Assembly: GCA_028279865.1 (NCBI GenBank)
Contig: JANQMV010000024.1
Coordinates: 1-41,876 of the forward strand
Length of the DNA stretch: 41,876 bases
Source: Candidatus Altimarinota bacterium
GTDB taxonomy: Bacteria > Patescibacteriota > Gracilibacteria > JANQMV01
Direction: 5' to 3'
Shown: piece after piece, positions 24,192 to 32,510 of the stretch
Layout of the letters: the number at the start of each line of letters is the position of its first letter
Position numbering within the stretch: the stretch's first letter is position 1
Notes under the pieces: model-generated
What the model saw: only the letters and a program-made list of their open reading frames with translations
Told to the model about the DNA's origin: nothing
Database searches by the model: none
Translations under genes and position numbers: made by a program

Positions 24192-24752
24192 ATGAAGTCA
24201 AATATTCGTAAAAGATTTACGCTTATTAGGGACTCTTTTAGTAAAAAAGAGCGCTTAAGCCTGAGTCAATTAATTCAAAACAAGCTTCTTTCATTGGAAG
24301 ATTATATTAACTCAAAAACAGTCCTTTTATATTCGTCCTTCAAATCTGAGGTGAATACCGAAAAACTGATTAAAAGAAGTGTTGAAAAGAAAACAACACT
24401 TTTGCCACTGACAATTTCTGAAAAAAAAACAATTACCCCCTGCGCAATAAACAATCTGCATCATGATACCGCAAACGGCTTTTCCGGTATTTTAGAGCCA
24501 AAAAAGTATTGCAAAGCATATGAAAAAGAAAAGATTGATTTGGTTGTTGTTCCCGGTGTCGCTTTTGGTCTCAAAGGGGAAAGACTTGGTTATGGAGGAG
24601 GATATTACGACCGTTTTCTCAAAGGTTACAAAGGCAAAATAATCGGCATATGTTTTGAAAAACAATTAACAGATCTAATTAAGCCAGAGAAACACGATGT
24701 TTTAATGCACAAAATTGTGACGGAAAAAAGGATTATAAAATGCCAAAAATAA
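24192..24752 (+). CDS. 5-formyltetrahydrofolate cyclo-ligase
   Basis: A 186-residue enzyme that converts 5-formyl-THF to 5,10-methenyl-THF with ATP. Family motifs: an N-terminal Arg/Lys-rich helix, VVVPGVAFGLKGERLGYGGG (the hallmark loop) and YYDRFL, followed by ICFEKQ. Length is normal. It starts six bases after dnaX and sits 77 bases before glyA, whose product also makes 5-formyl-THF as a side product, so the two share one-carbon metabolism. Stop TAA. Confidence 0.93.
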   Translation: MKSNIRKRFTLIRDSFSKKERLSLSQLIQNKLLSLEDYINSKTVLLYSSFKSEVNTEKLIKRSVEKKTTLLPLTISEKKTITPCAINNLHHDTANGFSGILEPKKYCKAYEKEKIDLVVVPGVAFGLKGERLGYGGGYYDRFLKGYKGKIIGICFEKQLTDLIKPEKHDVLMHKIVTEKRIIKCQK

Positions 24753-24789
24753 ATTTGATTTTGACCAAATCAAATATAAGCACTATTCT
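24753..24789 (+). promoter_or_regulatory. Promoter with palindrome, upstream of glyA
   Basis: TTGACC (24761-24766) and TATTCT (24784-24789) are spaced by 17 bp. A 9-bp inverted repeat, ATTTGATTT (24753-24761) with AAATCAAAT (24767-24775), overlaps the -35 box. It could be an operator or a weak terminator hairpin for the upstream gene. Confidence 0.45.
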
Positions 24790-24829
24790 AAAATTGCTTT
24801 AATATTATTCTTTAACTCTCCTCTTTAAT

Positions 24830-26098
24830 ATGGATTATAATAAACACTTTGAACTATTGAAAAAGACAGATCCAGATATTTATAATGCTCTGATTGGTGA
24901 AGAAAGACGCGAAAAAAATGGAATTGAGCTTATCCCTTCAGAAAATTATACTTACCCTGAAGTATTTGTTACAAATGGTTCAGTTTTAACAAACAAATAC
25001 GCAGAAGGATATCCGGGAAGGCGTTATTACGGGGGACAAAAATACACTGATATAGTAGAAAGTCTTGCAATTGAAAGGGCTAAGAAACTATTCAAATGTG
25101 AACATGCAAACGTTCAGCCTCTTTCAGGATCTCCAATGAATCAAGCAACATATTTAGCTTTCTTGAAACCGGGAGATACCGTCCTTGGCATGGATCTTTC
25201 ACACGGAGGGCACCTAACTCATGGGCATCCTGTCTCTCACATGGGTAAAATATTTAACTTCGTTCGTTATAAAACCCATCCTAACGAAAAAGGACGAATT
25301 GATTTTGACGAACTAATGAAAGTGGCAAAAGAGACCAAACCTAAAATTGTTCTTTGTGGTTACACATCTTATCCACGTGATTACGACTACTCTGATTTCA
25401 AAAAAGTTGCAGATGAAGTCGGTGCAATTACCATGGCTGATGTTTCACATATTGGAGGTTTGATCGCAGGTGGTGTGATGCGTAATCCATTTGACTACGG
25501 TTTTGATATTGTTACCACCACAACACACAAAAGTTTAAGAGGTCCACGCGGAGGAATGATACTATGTAAAAAAGAATTTGCTGATATTATTGACAAATCT
25601 GTCTTTCCCGGCTTACAAGGAGGACCGCACATGAACACAATCTCAGCAATTGCTGTTACTCTTGAAAAAGCGTTACAACCGGAATTTAAGGAATATACAG
25701 CACAAATTTTACGCAATGCTAAAGCTCTGGCTGAAACATTAATGAAAAATGGAGCAAAGCTAATTACAGACGGAACAGATAATCATATGATGGTAATGGA
25801 TACAACGGCAAGCTTTGGCTTAGGTGGAACAGAGTCTGAAAATGTTCTAGATGAGGTTGAAATCACTACAAACAAACAAGTTATTCCTGATGATCCTAAC
25901 CCACCACTCAGACCAAGTGGTATTCGTCTTGGTACACCTTGTGCAACAACCCGGGGAATGAAAGAAGATGAAATGAAACAAATTGGTAAATGGATGACCG
26001 ACGTATTAAAAAGCCCTGAAGACAAGGAATTAAAAGCTAAAGTTAAAACTGAGCTCGAAGAGCTATGTAAAGATTTTCCGGTACCGGGAATTGACTAA
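24830..26098 (+). CDS. glyA: Serine hydroxymethyltransferase
   Basis: A 422-residue PLP enzyme interconverting serine and glycine with tetrahydrofolate. Motifs: LIPSENYTYPEV, the N-terminal region NKYAEGYPGRRYYGGQ, the PLP region ADVSHIGGLIAGG, the PLP-lysine TTTTHKSLRGPRGG and the C-terminal RLGTPCATTRGM. Length is normal for bacteria. It forms a folate unit with the upstream cyclo-ligase. Start ATG; stop TAA, with a strong terminator 22 bases on. Confidence 0.97.
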   Translation: MDYNKHFELLKKTDPDIYNALIGEERREKNGIELIPSENYTYPEVFVTNGSVLTNKYAEGYPGRRYYGGQKYTDIVESLAIERAKKLFKCEHANVQPLSGSPMNQATYLAFLKPGDTVLGMDLSHGGHLTHGHPVSHMGKIFNFVRYKTHPNEKGRIDFDELMKVAKETKPKIVLCGYTSYPRDYDYSDFKKVADEVGAITMADVSHIGGLIAGGVMRNPFDYGFDIVTTTTHKSLRGPRGGMILCKKEFADIIDKSVFPGLQGGPHMNTISAIAVTLEKALQPEFKEYTAQILRNAKALAETLMKNGAKLITDGTDNHMMVMDTTASFGLGGTESENVLDEVEITTNKQVIPDDPNPPLRPSGIRLGTPCATTRGMKEDEMKQIGKWMTDVLKSPEDKELKAKVKTELEELCKDFPVPGID

Positions 26099-26119
26099 TT
26101 GATAAATTCAAAGAACAGA

Positions 26120-26152
26120 AAGAAGCACTTTTAATTAATAAAAGTGCTTCTT
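26120..26152. terminator. Bidirectional terminator after glyA
   Basis: A perfect 13-bp stem AAGAAGCACTTTT (26120-26132) with AAAAGTGCTTCTT (26140-26152), then TATTTTT. It separates convergent glyA and the MgtC/DUF4010 gene. Confidence 0.9.
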
Positions 26153-26156
26153 ATTT

Positions 26157-27398
26157 TTAAATAAAAAACAAAACACTCGCCCCGACTCCAAAGATTAATA
26201 AAAAAGCAGCAACACTTGCTCTAAAGAGTTTTTTTGAACCAAATATCGCAATAATTGCAATTTTAACCAAAGTATTCACCATCACAGCAAGTAAAATTGT
26301 CGCCACACCTGTCCGCATTGTAACATCACCAATTTTGACTAACTTTGCAATAGTAAGAGTAATCGCATCAGTGTCAGCAAGTCCGGAAACAGCAGCTGTT
26401 GTATACAAACCTATATCACCTAAAAATTGAGGAATAAGTTTTCCCGCAGCCATAATAAAGACAAAGAAAGCCCCAAACTTTAAAGCTTCAAAAAGGGAAA
26501 AAGGTTGAGATATTTCCGGTTCATTTTTAACATTCAGATTTTTCTTTTTATAAAATAGTGCAAAGAAACCAAGTCCCCCTGCCATAAATCCCATTGAAGC
26601 AAGTGGTAAAAAAATTGCAGGAGTCATCTGCGGATGAACCACAAATACTTCTAAAATCACCCTGAAAAACATCAACATATTTGCAAATAAAATCCCGGCC
26701 ACGAAAGGAGCAACATTTAATTTTGCATGATTTGACTCATCAGACAGAGTACTGGTCACAGCTGTCGAACTAGCAAGTCCGCCAATCAAACCGGTAAACA
26801 CAATACTCTTTTTGCTACCGACAATTTTTCCTAAGAAAAAAGCAATAAAACGGATTGCTGCTACAAAAATCACCATCAACCAAACATGGTAAGGGTTAAA
26901 AATTTCCCATTGATCCAGATAAGTGTTCGGTAATAAAGGCAGAATAATTGCCGAAATAATCATGAATTTTAAAATTGCAAACAGCTCCCTTTGCTCAAAG
27001 TTTTTCGCAAGTTTATGCAGAGCATGTCTCAAAGCAAGAATACCCGTGAATAAAATTGCAACCGCAATCGCCGATATTAACATATCTTTTACAACCAAAA
27101 CTCCAACTAAGAAACTTGCAAAGCCGGAAAATTCAGTTGTAAGTCCGTTTTTAGTATCATTCAAAGAGCAAACCGTATGACTGATTGTAATCAGTGCAAA
27201 TGCCATTAAAGCAACTAAAATCGTAAAGTTATCTGAAATCATAGAAGAAATAGCACCAAGCGCTCCTAACATCGCAAAAGTACGCACTCCCCCAAAAAAG
27301 CCATATTTACCACTATCCTGCATTCGCATCTCGCGTTCAAGCCCAATTAAAGCAGCCAAGCCGGTTGCGGTTAAAATAAGTAATATAGGATTTGTCAT
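26157..27398 (-). CDS. MgtC/SapB and DUF4010 membrane protein
   Basis: A 413-residue protein with about eleven predicted membrane helices. Residues 1-130 match the MgtC/SapB domain (ATGLAALIGLEREMR, then GVRTFAMLGALGA, conserved Asp/Arg features), and residues about 180-410 match DUF4010 (GLIGGLASSTAVTSTL, then SGLADTDAITLTIAKL). This arrangement is common in many bacteria. MgtC alone is linked to survival at low magnesium and to membrane potential, but the role of the fused form is unknown. Start ATG; stop TAA. Confidence 0.88.
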   Translation of the reverse strand: MTNPILLILTATGLAALIGLEREMRMQDSGKYGFFGGVRTFAMLGALGAISSMISDNFTILVALMAFALITISHTVCSLNDTKNGLTTEFSGFASFLVGVLVVKDMLISAIAVAILFTGILALRHALHKLAKNFEQRELFAILKFMIISAIILPLLPNTYLDQWEIFNPYHVWLMVIFVAAIRFIAFFLGKIVGSKKSIVFTGLIGGLASSTAVTSTLSDESNHAKLNVAPFVAGILFANMLMFFRVILEVFVVHPQMTPAIFLPLASMGFMAGGLGFFALFYKKKNLNVKNEPEISQPFSLFEALKFGAFFVFIMAAGKLIPQFLGDIGLYTTAAVSGLADTDAITLTIAKLVKIGDVTMRTGVATILLAVMVNTLVKIAIIAIFGSKKLFRASVAAFLLIFGVGASVLFFI

Positions 27399-27519
27399 GT
27401 TCGTTTTATTATTTTTATATTTTGTACAAAGACTTATTTTCTGATAAAATCAGTGCATTTTAGAGCAAAATCAGATTAACATTTTTTAGTTAAAAAAAAC
27501 AAATTTTTCCCAAGAAACC

Positions 27520-28041
27520 ATGAAAATAGAAAAGCATTTTTTCAAATCAAAAAAGTTTTTATTAAAATTGATTTTTCTGATTTATCTAATTCTTTTAACA
27601 AAAATAATCCTCTTTAAATATCCCCTTCATACTCTAAGTGAAGCCTATCAAACAAATAGTTTTGAAATGATTCAACAGAGACTTAAAACAGCAAACTTCA
27701 TACCCTTCCAAACCATTGAAAACTATCTCAGGCATTTTTTTTCTTTAAAAGTTGCGCAAATAAATATTTTTGCCAATATTTTTGCCTTCTTACCTTTGGG
27801 TTTCTTCGCACCGATTATTTTAAAAAAGTTCAACAAAACTTTAAAAGTTTTGACATTGGCAATATTAGTTTCACTTTTTTATGAGTCTATACAGCTACTT
27901 TTTGGAATTGGCACATTTGACGTTGATGATTTAATTTTAAATACTTTTGGAGCTCTTTTAGGTTTTATTCTTTTTAAAACAGCAGTATCTCTCAAAAAAA
28001 AGTTTAAAAAATTAAACTCTTCTCAAAAAGAGAAGAACTAA
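27520..28041 (+). CDS. VanZ-like membrane protein
   Basis: A 173-residue protein with four predicted membrane helices and the VanZ-family layout: an N-terminal helix, the motif TANFIPFQTIENYL, NIFANIFAFLPLGFF and the signature FYESIQLLFGIGTFDVDDLILNTFGALLGF. VanZ-like proteins are of poorly known function; some give low-level glycopeptide resistance. It converges on the uvrD-like gene with a six-base gap. A short stem, TCTTCTC-aaaaa-GAGAAGA (28018-28036), could act as a terminator. Stop TAA. Confidence 0.88.
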   Translation: MKIEKHFFKSKKFLLKLIFLIYLILLTKIILFKYPLHTLSEAYQTNSFEMIQQRLKTANFIPFQTIENYLRHFFSLKVAQINIFANIFAFLPLGFFAPIILKKFNKTLKVLTLAILVSLFYESIQLLFGIGTFDVDDLILNTFGALLGFILFKTAVSLKKKFKKLNSSQKEKN

Positions 28042-28047
28042 AACTCA

Positions 28048-31000
28048 TTAAACGACAGAGTCAGGACAAATTTTTCGATAATCACAAAACTGGCAAATCA
28101 TACTCCCGGGAGTAGCATTAAAATCACCCGCTTTAATTTTATCAATTACATCCCAAATTTCTTGTTTAGCTTCATTCAGGGTTTTTTCAGATCGCTCTGC
28201 TGATATTTTTTGATTATCTTTCAAAAAGTACAAGCTAAACAGGGTTGATTCCATCTTCATAAAATCTCTGGTCGCAATCGCATACAAAGAAAGCTGCAAA
28301 TCTTTTTTCATTCCTTTCTGTACATACGGACTAAGTTGTCCCGTTTTATAGTCAATCACCTCAAAAGTTCCATCGGGAAGCTTATCTATACGATCAATAC
28401 GACCGTTAATCATCACGTATTCTCCCTCTTCATTATAGAGTTTAATACGAAATGCTTCTTCAATTTTTTCCGGTATGATCCAATTTTTTTCATTAGAGTG
28501 ATAAAACTGCCTCAAGATCTCTTCAGCATTTTTGTAATAATCTTGCTCTTCTGATGAATCTCGATAACCGCTTGATTTCCAATTTTTCTTCAAATAAAGC
28601 TTTAGAGCTTCAAAACTGGGAATTTGCTTTTTCTTTTTTATTTCACGATAGAAGTCTTTGAGTGCGTCATGAACCGCCGAACCGAAATTTGCAGCCACTC
28701 CCGGTTCTGAAGGAATTCTAAGCAAGTAACGATAATGGTAGAACTTGGGACAACGCTTAAATGTATTAATTTGCGTGTAAGAAAGATAGTTATTAAATAA
28801 GTTCTCCGGTTTTTTTTCTTGTGATGGTGTGGATTTTTTAACTGTAAACTTTGACTCCAAATCGTCTAAAATTGCTGCATTCTGTTCAAATTTTCTAAAT
28901 TCAATTTGGGGATTTTCTATAATTTCATCTAAAAACGAAGAAGATTTCCACTTCCTCGTCCCACTGTTATAAGTTTCTGAATAAGACAAATAGAGGTTTT
29001 CTTTAGCACGTGTAATTGCAACGTAAAAAAGCCTACGCTCCTCTTCTGTGTGAAATTCTTCCGAGATATTTATTTCTTTGACCAACTCATCCGCCAGTAC
29101 AATCGCCTCTCGCCTATTGATCGAAGGAAACTTATTGTGCACTAGGGCAGGCACAAAAACAGTTTTAAATTCTAAACCTTTTGAAGCATGAATCGTCATG
29201 ATCTTTACAGCATCTTCATCGTTGGATTCTGCTGTTTTAGGGTTATCACCAGCCTCAATCTGAACTTTTAAATAATCAATAAAAGGTAAAACTGTCTTCT
29301 TTTCGTTTTGTTTTTCAAAGGTAGCAATTCTCTGAAAAAATTCATTCACATTTCCACTAAACAATTGACAAACTGATATTCCTTGCTTTTGAGCTATCTG
29401 ATTTAAATGGTTTTCAAAGTTCACTTCTTTCAAAAAATCCCAAAGCAATTGTCCCACAGACATAGTCTGGGATTTTTCGATGTAGTTGTGGAGAAGGTTA
29501 ATAAAGTCGTTTAAAAGTAAACTTGTCTTTCTAGCTTGTCCAGAATCTATACTTTGCTTATTGCCTAAACTTCCCAAACCTTGAGGTTCAGACTCCGGAC
29601 TTTTTCTTGCTGCGCTCGAAGCCGGAATGACGGACTCTTTTTTACTTTCAACTTTTAATTTTTCACTTTCAAAATTCTCACCCCCCTCTACATCTCCCTT
29701 CGCTTCGCTTCTGGGAACTGTATCTCTCGCAACTCGCGGCTCTAGGTTAACAGCTTGTTCTCCAAACATATCAAGAGTCTCACTCCCCTTTTGTTCCTTG
29801 CGTAATAACTGGAGATATTTAAAGAGAGAAAGGTTCTTCTTGCGAGCTTCTTGTAAATATGTAACTAAATCGATTTGCGCGAATTTAAAATAACGACTTT
29901 GCATCAAGGCAAACAAATCAATGTCATCACTTGGATTAGCTAAAACCGTCAAAAAACTTATCAGATCTTTCACCTCCGGCTGAAGAAAAAGTCCTCGATT
30001 ACCTATAAATTGATAAGGAATTCCCTTACGATCAAGTTCTCCCAGGAAAATATCAGCACTGGCACGATTACGCACTAAAATTGCAATATCTGAATAGTTC
30101 TTAGTTGGTAGTTGGTGGTTATTAGTTAAATTGGTCGTCATTCTGGCTTGTCCAGAATCTGCACCTTTCTTACTGCCTAAATCTCCCAAACCTTGAGGCT
30201 CAGATTCCGGACTTTTTCTTGCTTCGCTCGAAGCCGGAATGACGGACTCTTTTTTGTTATGATTTGTCATTCGTAATTCATCGTTCGTAATCGAAAGAAT
30301 TTCTTCAGTAATCCGGTCTGCTTCGCTTAAATCATCCTGAAACTGCCAAACTTGTATTTTATTATTCTCAACGGTTCCTTTGGCAGAGAGTTTTTTATTG
30401 ATGTTTAATTTAGTCTCAAGTCGATTTGGATTATTATTTTGAATACTTGCATAAGCCAAATCCAAAATATTTTGAGAAGATCGATAGTTCTCATTTAAAA
30501 CAAAGTTTTTTGAATCCGGATAATTCTCTTCAAATTGAAGAATATTGGAAAGTGACGCACCTCTGAATTTATAAATCGCCTGATCGTCATCTCCTACAAC
30601 CATCAAATTATTGTGTTCATTCGCCAGCATTTCCACAAGCTTATTTTGTGCAAAATTCGTATCCTGAAATTCATCCACCATAATGTACTGATAAAGCTTT
30701 TGGTACTCAGCCAGAATATTTGGACGCCTGCGAAATAAATCCAAGACAAGATAAATTAGCCCGCCAAAATCAATTTTACTTTCTTTGAGCAAAAGATCTT
30801 CGTAGATTTGATAAGCCTGTGCCAACTCTTTTTCCTTTTTGACAATTAAGTTAGCCTGACTTTGAAATTCTACAATAGGAGGTTCTTTTTTACTTTTTCG
30901 TTTCTTTTTTGCTTCTTTTTGTTCCCATTCCGCTGTTAATTCATTGCAAATTTTTTCAACGCTCAAACTTCTTGCATACTTTAAATAAATTTCGGGAGAA

Positions 31001-31464
31001 ATGTCCTCTTCTTTCAAACGTGAGAAATGTGAGCTTAGATTAGCAATAAATTTGGTAGGATTGCCAAGAGGGCGAAAATAATCGAGTTTAAGTTCAAGCA
31101 GATTTTCCCGCAGAAAAATCCAAGCAGCCACCTGATCCATTAATTTGAAGTCAGGGTCAATTCCCATTTCAATTCCTGCTTCAGCGAGGATTTCCTTACA
31201 AAAAGCATGAAAGGTTCTTATTTTCACTTCTCCAAATCCCAGTGGCATCGCAAGATCAATTCGCTCTTGCATTTCTGCAGCAGCTTTCTCTGTAAAAGTC
31301 AGAGCCAAAATATTCTCCGGTAGACACTTTTTCTTCTCAATAAGTTGAATCACTCTCTGCGTAATCACGCGTGTCTTCCCCGTCCCTGCTCCTGCAATAA
31401 TAATTGCACTCCCTTCTTCATGCTCGACGGCAGCTGCCTGTGCTGGATTAAGTTGAAATTCCAT
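28048..31464 (-). CDS. UvrD/PcrA-type helicase fused to AddB-like nuclease
   Basis: A 1138-residue protein. Residues about 1-820 form an SF1A helicase: Walker A AGAGTGKTRV (24-33), DEFQDTN (motif II), GDDDQAIYKFRGA (motif III), and later TIHASKGLEFKTVFVP and VAITRAKENLYLSYSE. Residues about 880-1138 form a RecB/AddB-type nuclease with VIDYKTG (D1038, K1040). Four cysteines are placed as in an AddB Fe-S staple: one near residue 908 in FKRCPKF, and C1124, C1127 and C1133 near the end. It probably acts in break repair or processive resection. Residues about 390-460 and 570-650 contain in-frame repeat insertions (see repeats). Start ATG; stop TAA. Confidence 0.9.
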   Translation of the reverse strand: MEFQLNPAQAAAVEHEEGSAIIIAGAGTGKTRVITQRVIQLIEKKKCLPENILALTFTEKAAAEMQERIDLAMPLGFGEVKIRTFHAFCKEILAEAGIEMGIDPDFKLMDQVAAWIFLRENLLELKLDYFRPLGNPTKFIANLSSHFSRLKEEDISPEIYLKYARSLSVEKICNELTAEWEQKEAKKKRKSKKEPPIVEFQSQANLIVKKEKELAQAYQIYEDLLLKESKIDFGGLIYLVLDLFRRRPNILAEYQKLYQYIMVDEFQDTNFAQNKLVEMLANEHNNLMVVGDDDQAIYKFRGASLSNILQFEENYPDSKNFVLNENYRSSQNILDLAYASIQNNNPNRLETKLNINKKLSAKGTVENNKIQVWQFQDDLSEADRITEEILSITNDELRMTNHNKKESVIPASSEARKSPESEPQGLGDLGSKKGADSGQARMTTNLTNNHQLPTKNYSDIAILVRNRASADIFLGELDRKGIPYQFIGNRGLFLQPEVKDLISFLTVLANPSDDIDLFALMQSRYFKFAQIDLVTYLQEARKKNLSLFKYLQLLRKEQKGSETLDMFGEQAVNLEPRVARDTVPRSEAKGDVEGGENFESEKLKVESKKESVIPASSAARKSPESEPQGLGSLGNKQSIDSGQARKTSLLLNDFINLLHNYIEKSQTMSVGQLLWDFLKEVNFENHLNQIAQKQGISVCQLFSGNVNEFFQRIATFEKQNEKKTVLPFIDYLKVQIEAGDNPKTAESNDEDAVKIMTIHASKGLEFKTVFVPALVHNKFPSINRREAIVLADELVKEINISEEFHTEEERRLFYVAITRAKENLYLSYSETYNSGTRKWKSSSFLDEIIENPQIEFRKFEQNAAILDDLESKFTVKKSTPSQEKKPENLFNNYLSYTQINTFKRCPKFYHYRYLLRIPSEPGVAANFGSAVHDALKDFYREIKKKKQIPSFEALKLYLKKNWKSSGYRDSSEEQDYYKNAEEILRQFYHSNEKNWIIPEKIEEAFRIKLYNEEGEYVMINGRIDRIDKLPDGTFEVIDYKTGQLSPYVQKGMKKDLQLSLYAIATRDFMKMESTLFSLYFLKDNQKISAERSEKTLNEAKQEIWDVIDKIKAGDFNATPGSMICQFCDYRKICPDSVV
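29525..29643. repeat. Family A element, in frame in the helicase gene, copy 2
   Basis: A 119-bp element about 90 percent identical to 30137-30255 (12 mismatches counted by eye) and in the same reading frame. The hairpin CTAGCTTGTCCAGAAT-like left end and a right end GGAATGAC make the family A palindrome. It encodes helicase residues 608-647 with a start ESVIPASSAARK. Confidence 0.9.
29641..29743. repeat. Additional short repeats in the second helicase insertion
   Basis: Two low-complexity pieces flank the family A copy: a TTTACTTTCAACTTTTAATT stretch read as SEKLKVESKK, and a CTCCCTTCGCTTCGCTTCTGGGA hairpin read as PRSEAKGDVEGGE. Both are unlike helicase sequence and look like further dispersed repeats nested in one loop. 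Confidence 0.55.
30101..30129. repeat. TAGTTGGTAGTTGGTGG-type repeat in the first helicase insertion
   Basis: A short repeat with TTAGTTGG twice, read as NNHQLPTKNY on the minus strand, placed directly next to family A copy 1. It is typical of simple dispersed repeats, not of helicase sequence. Confidence 0.45.
30137..30255. repeat. Family A element, in frame in the helicase gene, copy 1
   Basis: A 119-bp element with ends GTCATTCTGG and CCGGAATGAC (inner stem ATTCTGG-CTTGT-CCAGAAT). It encodes helicase residues 404-443 (starting ESVIPASSEARK) in a loop between the 2A-domain segment EEILSIT and the strand DIAILVRN. Copy 2 lies exactly 612 bp (204 codons) away in the same frame. Confidence 0.9.
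30260..30291. repeat. CGTAATTCATCGTTCGTAAT-type short repeat in the first helicase insertion
   Basis: A simple repeat read as TNDELRMTNH, placed on the other side of family A copy 1. It is a second low-complexity module in the same loop. Confidence 0.45.
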
Positions 31465-31478
31465 GAAGTTATATCAGA

Positions 31479-31525
31479 CAGCTAAAGCAATCCGTTCAAA
31501 TTCTTCTGAACAACATGCTTTAGCT
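31479..31525. repeat. Family D palindromic element (CAGCTAAAGC...GCTTTAGCT)
   Basis: CAGCTAAAGC at the left and GAAC-x2-CATGCTTTAGCT at the right form an inverted repeat. The same ends occur inside queA at 36126-36162. Here the element is intergenic, 14 bases upstream of the helicase ATG. Confidence 0.75.
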
Positions 31526-31540
31526 CTTTATTTACAGTCC

Positions 31541-31581
31541 TTCCCCTTTTCCCGCAGTGCGGGGGAGGTTAGGAGGGGGGA
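31541..31581. repeat. Family C G/C-run repeat
   Basis: TTCCCCTTTTCCCGCA then TGCGGGGGAGGTTAGGAGGG. An intergenic copy of the element found in frame in the phosphomannomutase and at 17269-17300. Confidence 0.75.
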
Positions 31582-31674
31582 AATGCTTTAGTTGAAAAAC
31601 CCCTCTTCAACGTAATTGTACTCCAATCCCCAAAATTGATACAGATAGGTTAAAAACAAAAGAAAGGAAAAGAC

Positions 31675-31911
31675 TTGACATTTTTTAATTATTATTGCAA
31701 AATATGGATACTTTGAGATAACCATAATTTTTATGCGTTATCTCAAGATGTTCTTTTACAAGAAGGCTAATATAACTCTCCGGTTTATATGCAGCTCTTA
31801 AGGACAGTAAGGTTTAGTGTCTTTAAGTGCTGTATATAATAATAAACGTTGGTAACTTTCGCTCATTTATTAATGATGCAAAAAGTTGCTGACCAACTTA
31901 AGGAGGCAATC
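31675..31911 (+). promoter_or_regulatory. Structured 5' leader with promoter-like element
   Basis: TTGACA at 31675 with only a weak -10 is followed by three inverted repeats. Stem 1: TTGAGATAACCATAA with TTATGcGTTATCTCAA (31713-31746). Stem 2: 20 bases, ATATGCAGCTCTTAAGGACA with 31818-31837, with one mismatch and two G-T pairs. Stem 3: GTTGGT (31848-31853) with ACCAAC (31892-31897), just before a strong Shine-Dalgarno (TAAGGAGGC at 31899). It could be a cis-regulatory RNA; no known class was recognised. Confidence 0.5.
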
Positions 31912-32277
31912 ATGAAGAAAAAAGTATTTATCTGCACGATCATTTTTTTGGTTCTATCTGTTGGCATGACTTACGTTGTATTTAACAATGAAGATCCTAC
32001 CGCCATTCAAGGCTGGAACTGGGCAGAATACACTAAGGCAGACCTCGTAGGAGAGACGTCTTCTAATGGTATTCTCACCCTGTCAGCGTATGAACCCGAA
32101 ACTGAACTTTTGCCCAGAATCAATAACTGGTGGTTAAACTTCTCAATGGATATGGGAGATTTCTACAAAAGGAATCCCAAGATTTACGCATTCTACGTGC
32201 TGCTCCTGGCTCTCTCTGTTTCTCTCACCTTCACTTTTGAATGGGAGCGTGTACGGGTAAAAATTTTTGTACGCTAA
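31912..32277 (+). CDS. Small two-helix membrane protein
   Basis: A 121-residue protein starting at ATG 31912, which has a TAAGGAGGC Shine-Dalgarno 5 bases upstream, a rare feature in this window. A longer frame from 31849 lacks support. It has an N-terminal membrane helix (residues 5-24), a polar central part (WNWAEYTKAD) with tryptophans, a second membrane helix (about 94-110) and a basic end (WERVRVKIFVR). No family was recognised. The long structured leader and its own promoter suggest regulated expression. Stop TAA; a GGGG/CCCC stem lies at about 32283-32306. Confidence 0.6.
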   Translation: MKKKVFICTIIFLVLSVGMTYVVFNNEDPTAIQGWNWAEYTKADLVGETSSNGILTLSAYEPETELLPRINNWWLNFSMDMGDFYKRNPKIYAFYVLLLALSVSLTFTFEWERVRVKIFVR

Positions 32278-32387
32278 CCGAAAGGGGTACGCAGTTTGTG
32301 CCCCCCCAAAAAAGACTTTTTCATTAACACATATTAGCCTTCTTCTCTTTCAAAAATATTTCCTAAGCATAGAAGTAAAAACCTCTT

Positions 32388-32410
32388 CAGCCTAAAAAGG
32401 CTGTTTTTTT
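32388..32410 (+). terminator. Terminator hairpin
   Basis: CAGCC-taaaaa-GGCTG (32388-32403) followed by seven Ts. It would end transcripts from the small membrane-protein gene. The remainder of the 233-bp gap to 32511 holds nothing else I can name. Confidence 0.7.
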
Positions 32411-32510
32411 GGTTTAACACAATTAAAATTTCACAACAAGCCCAAAAGACTTTACAAATCAGATATATTTCTATAAAAAAGAGAACCTCAAATTAAAAAT
32501 AAAAATATAT

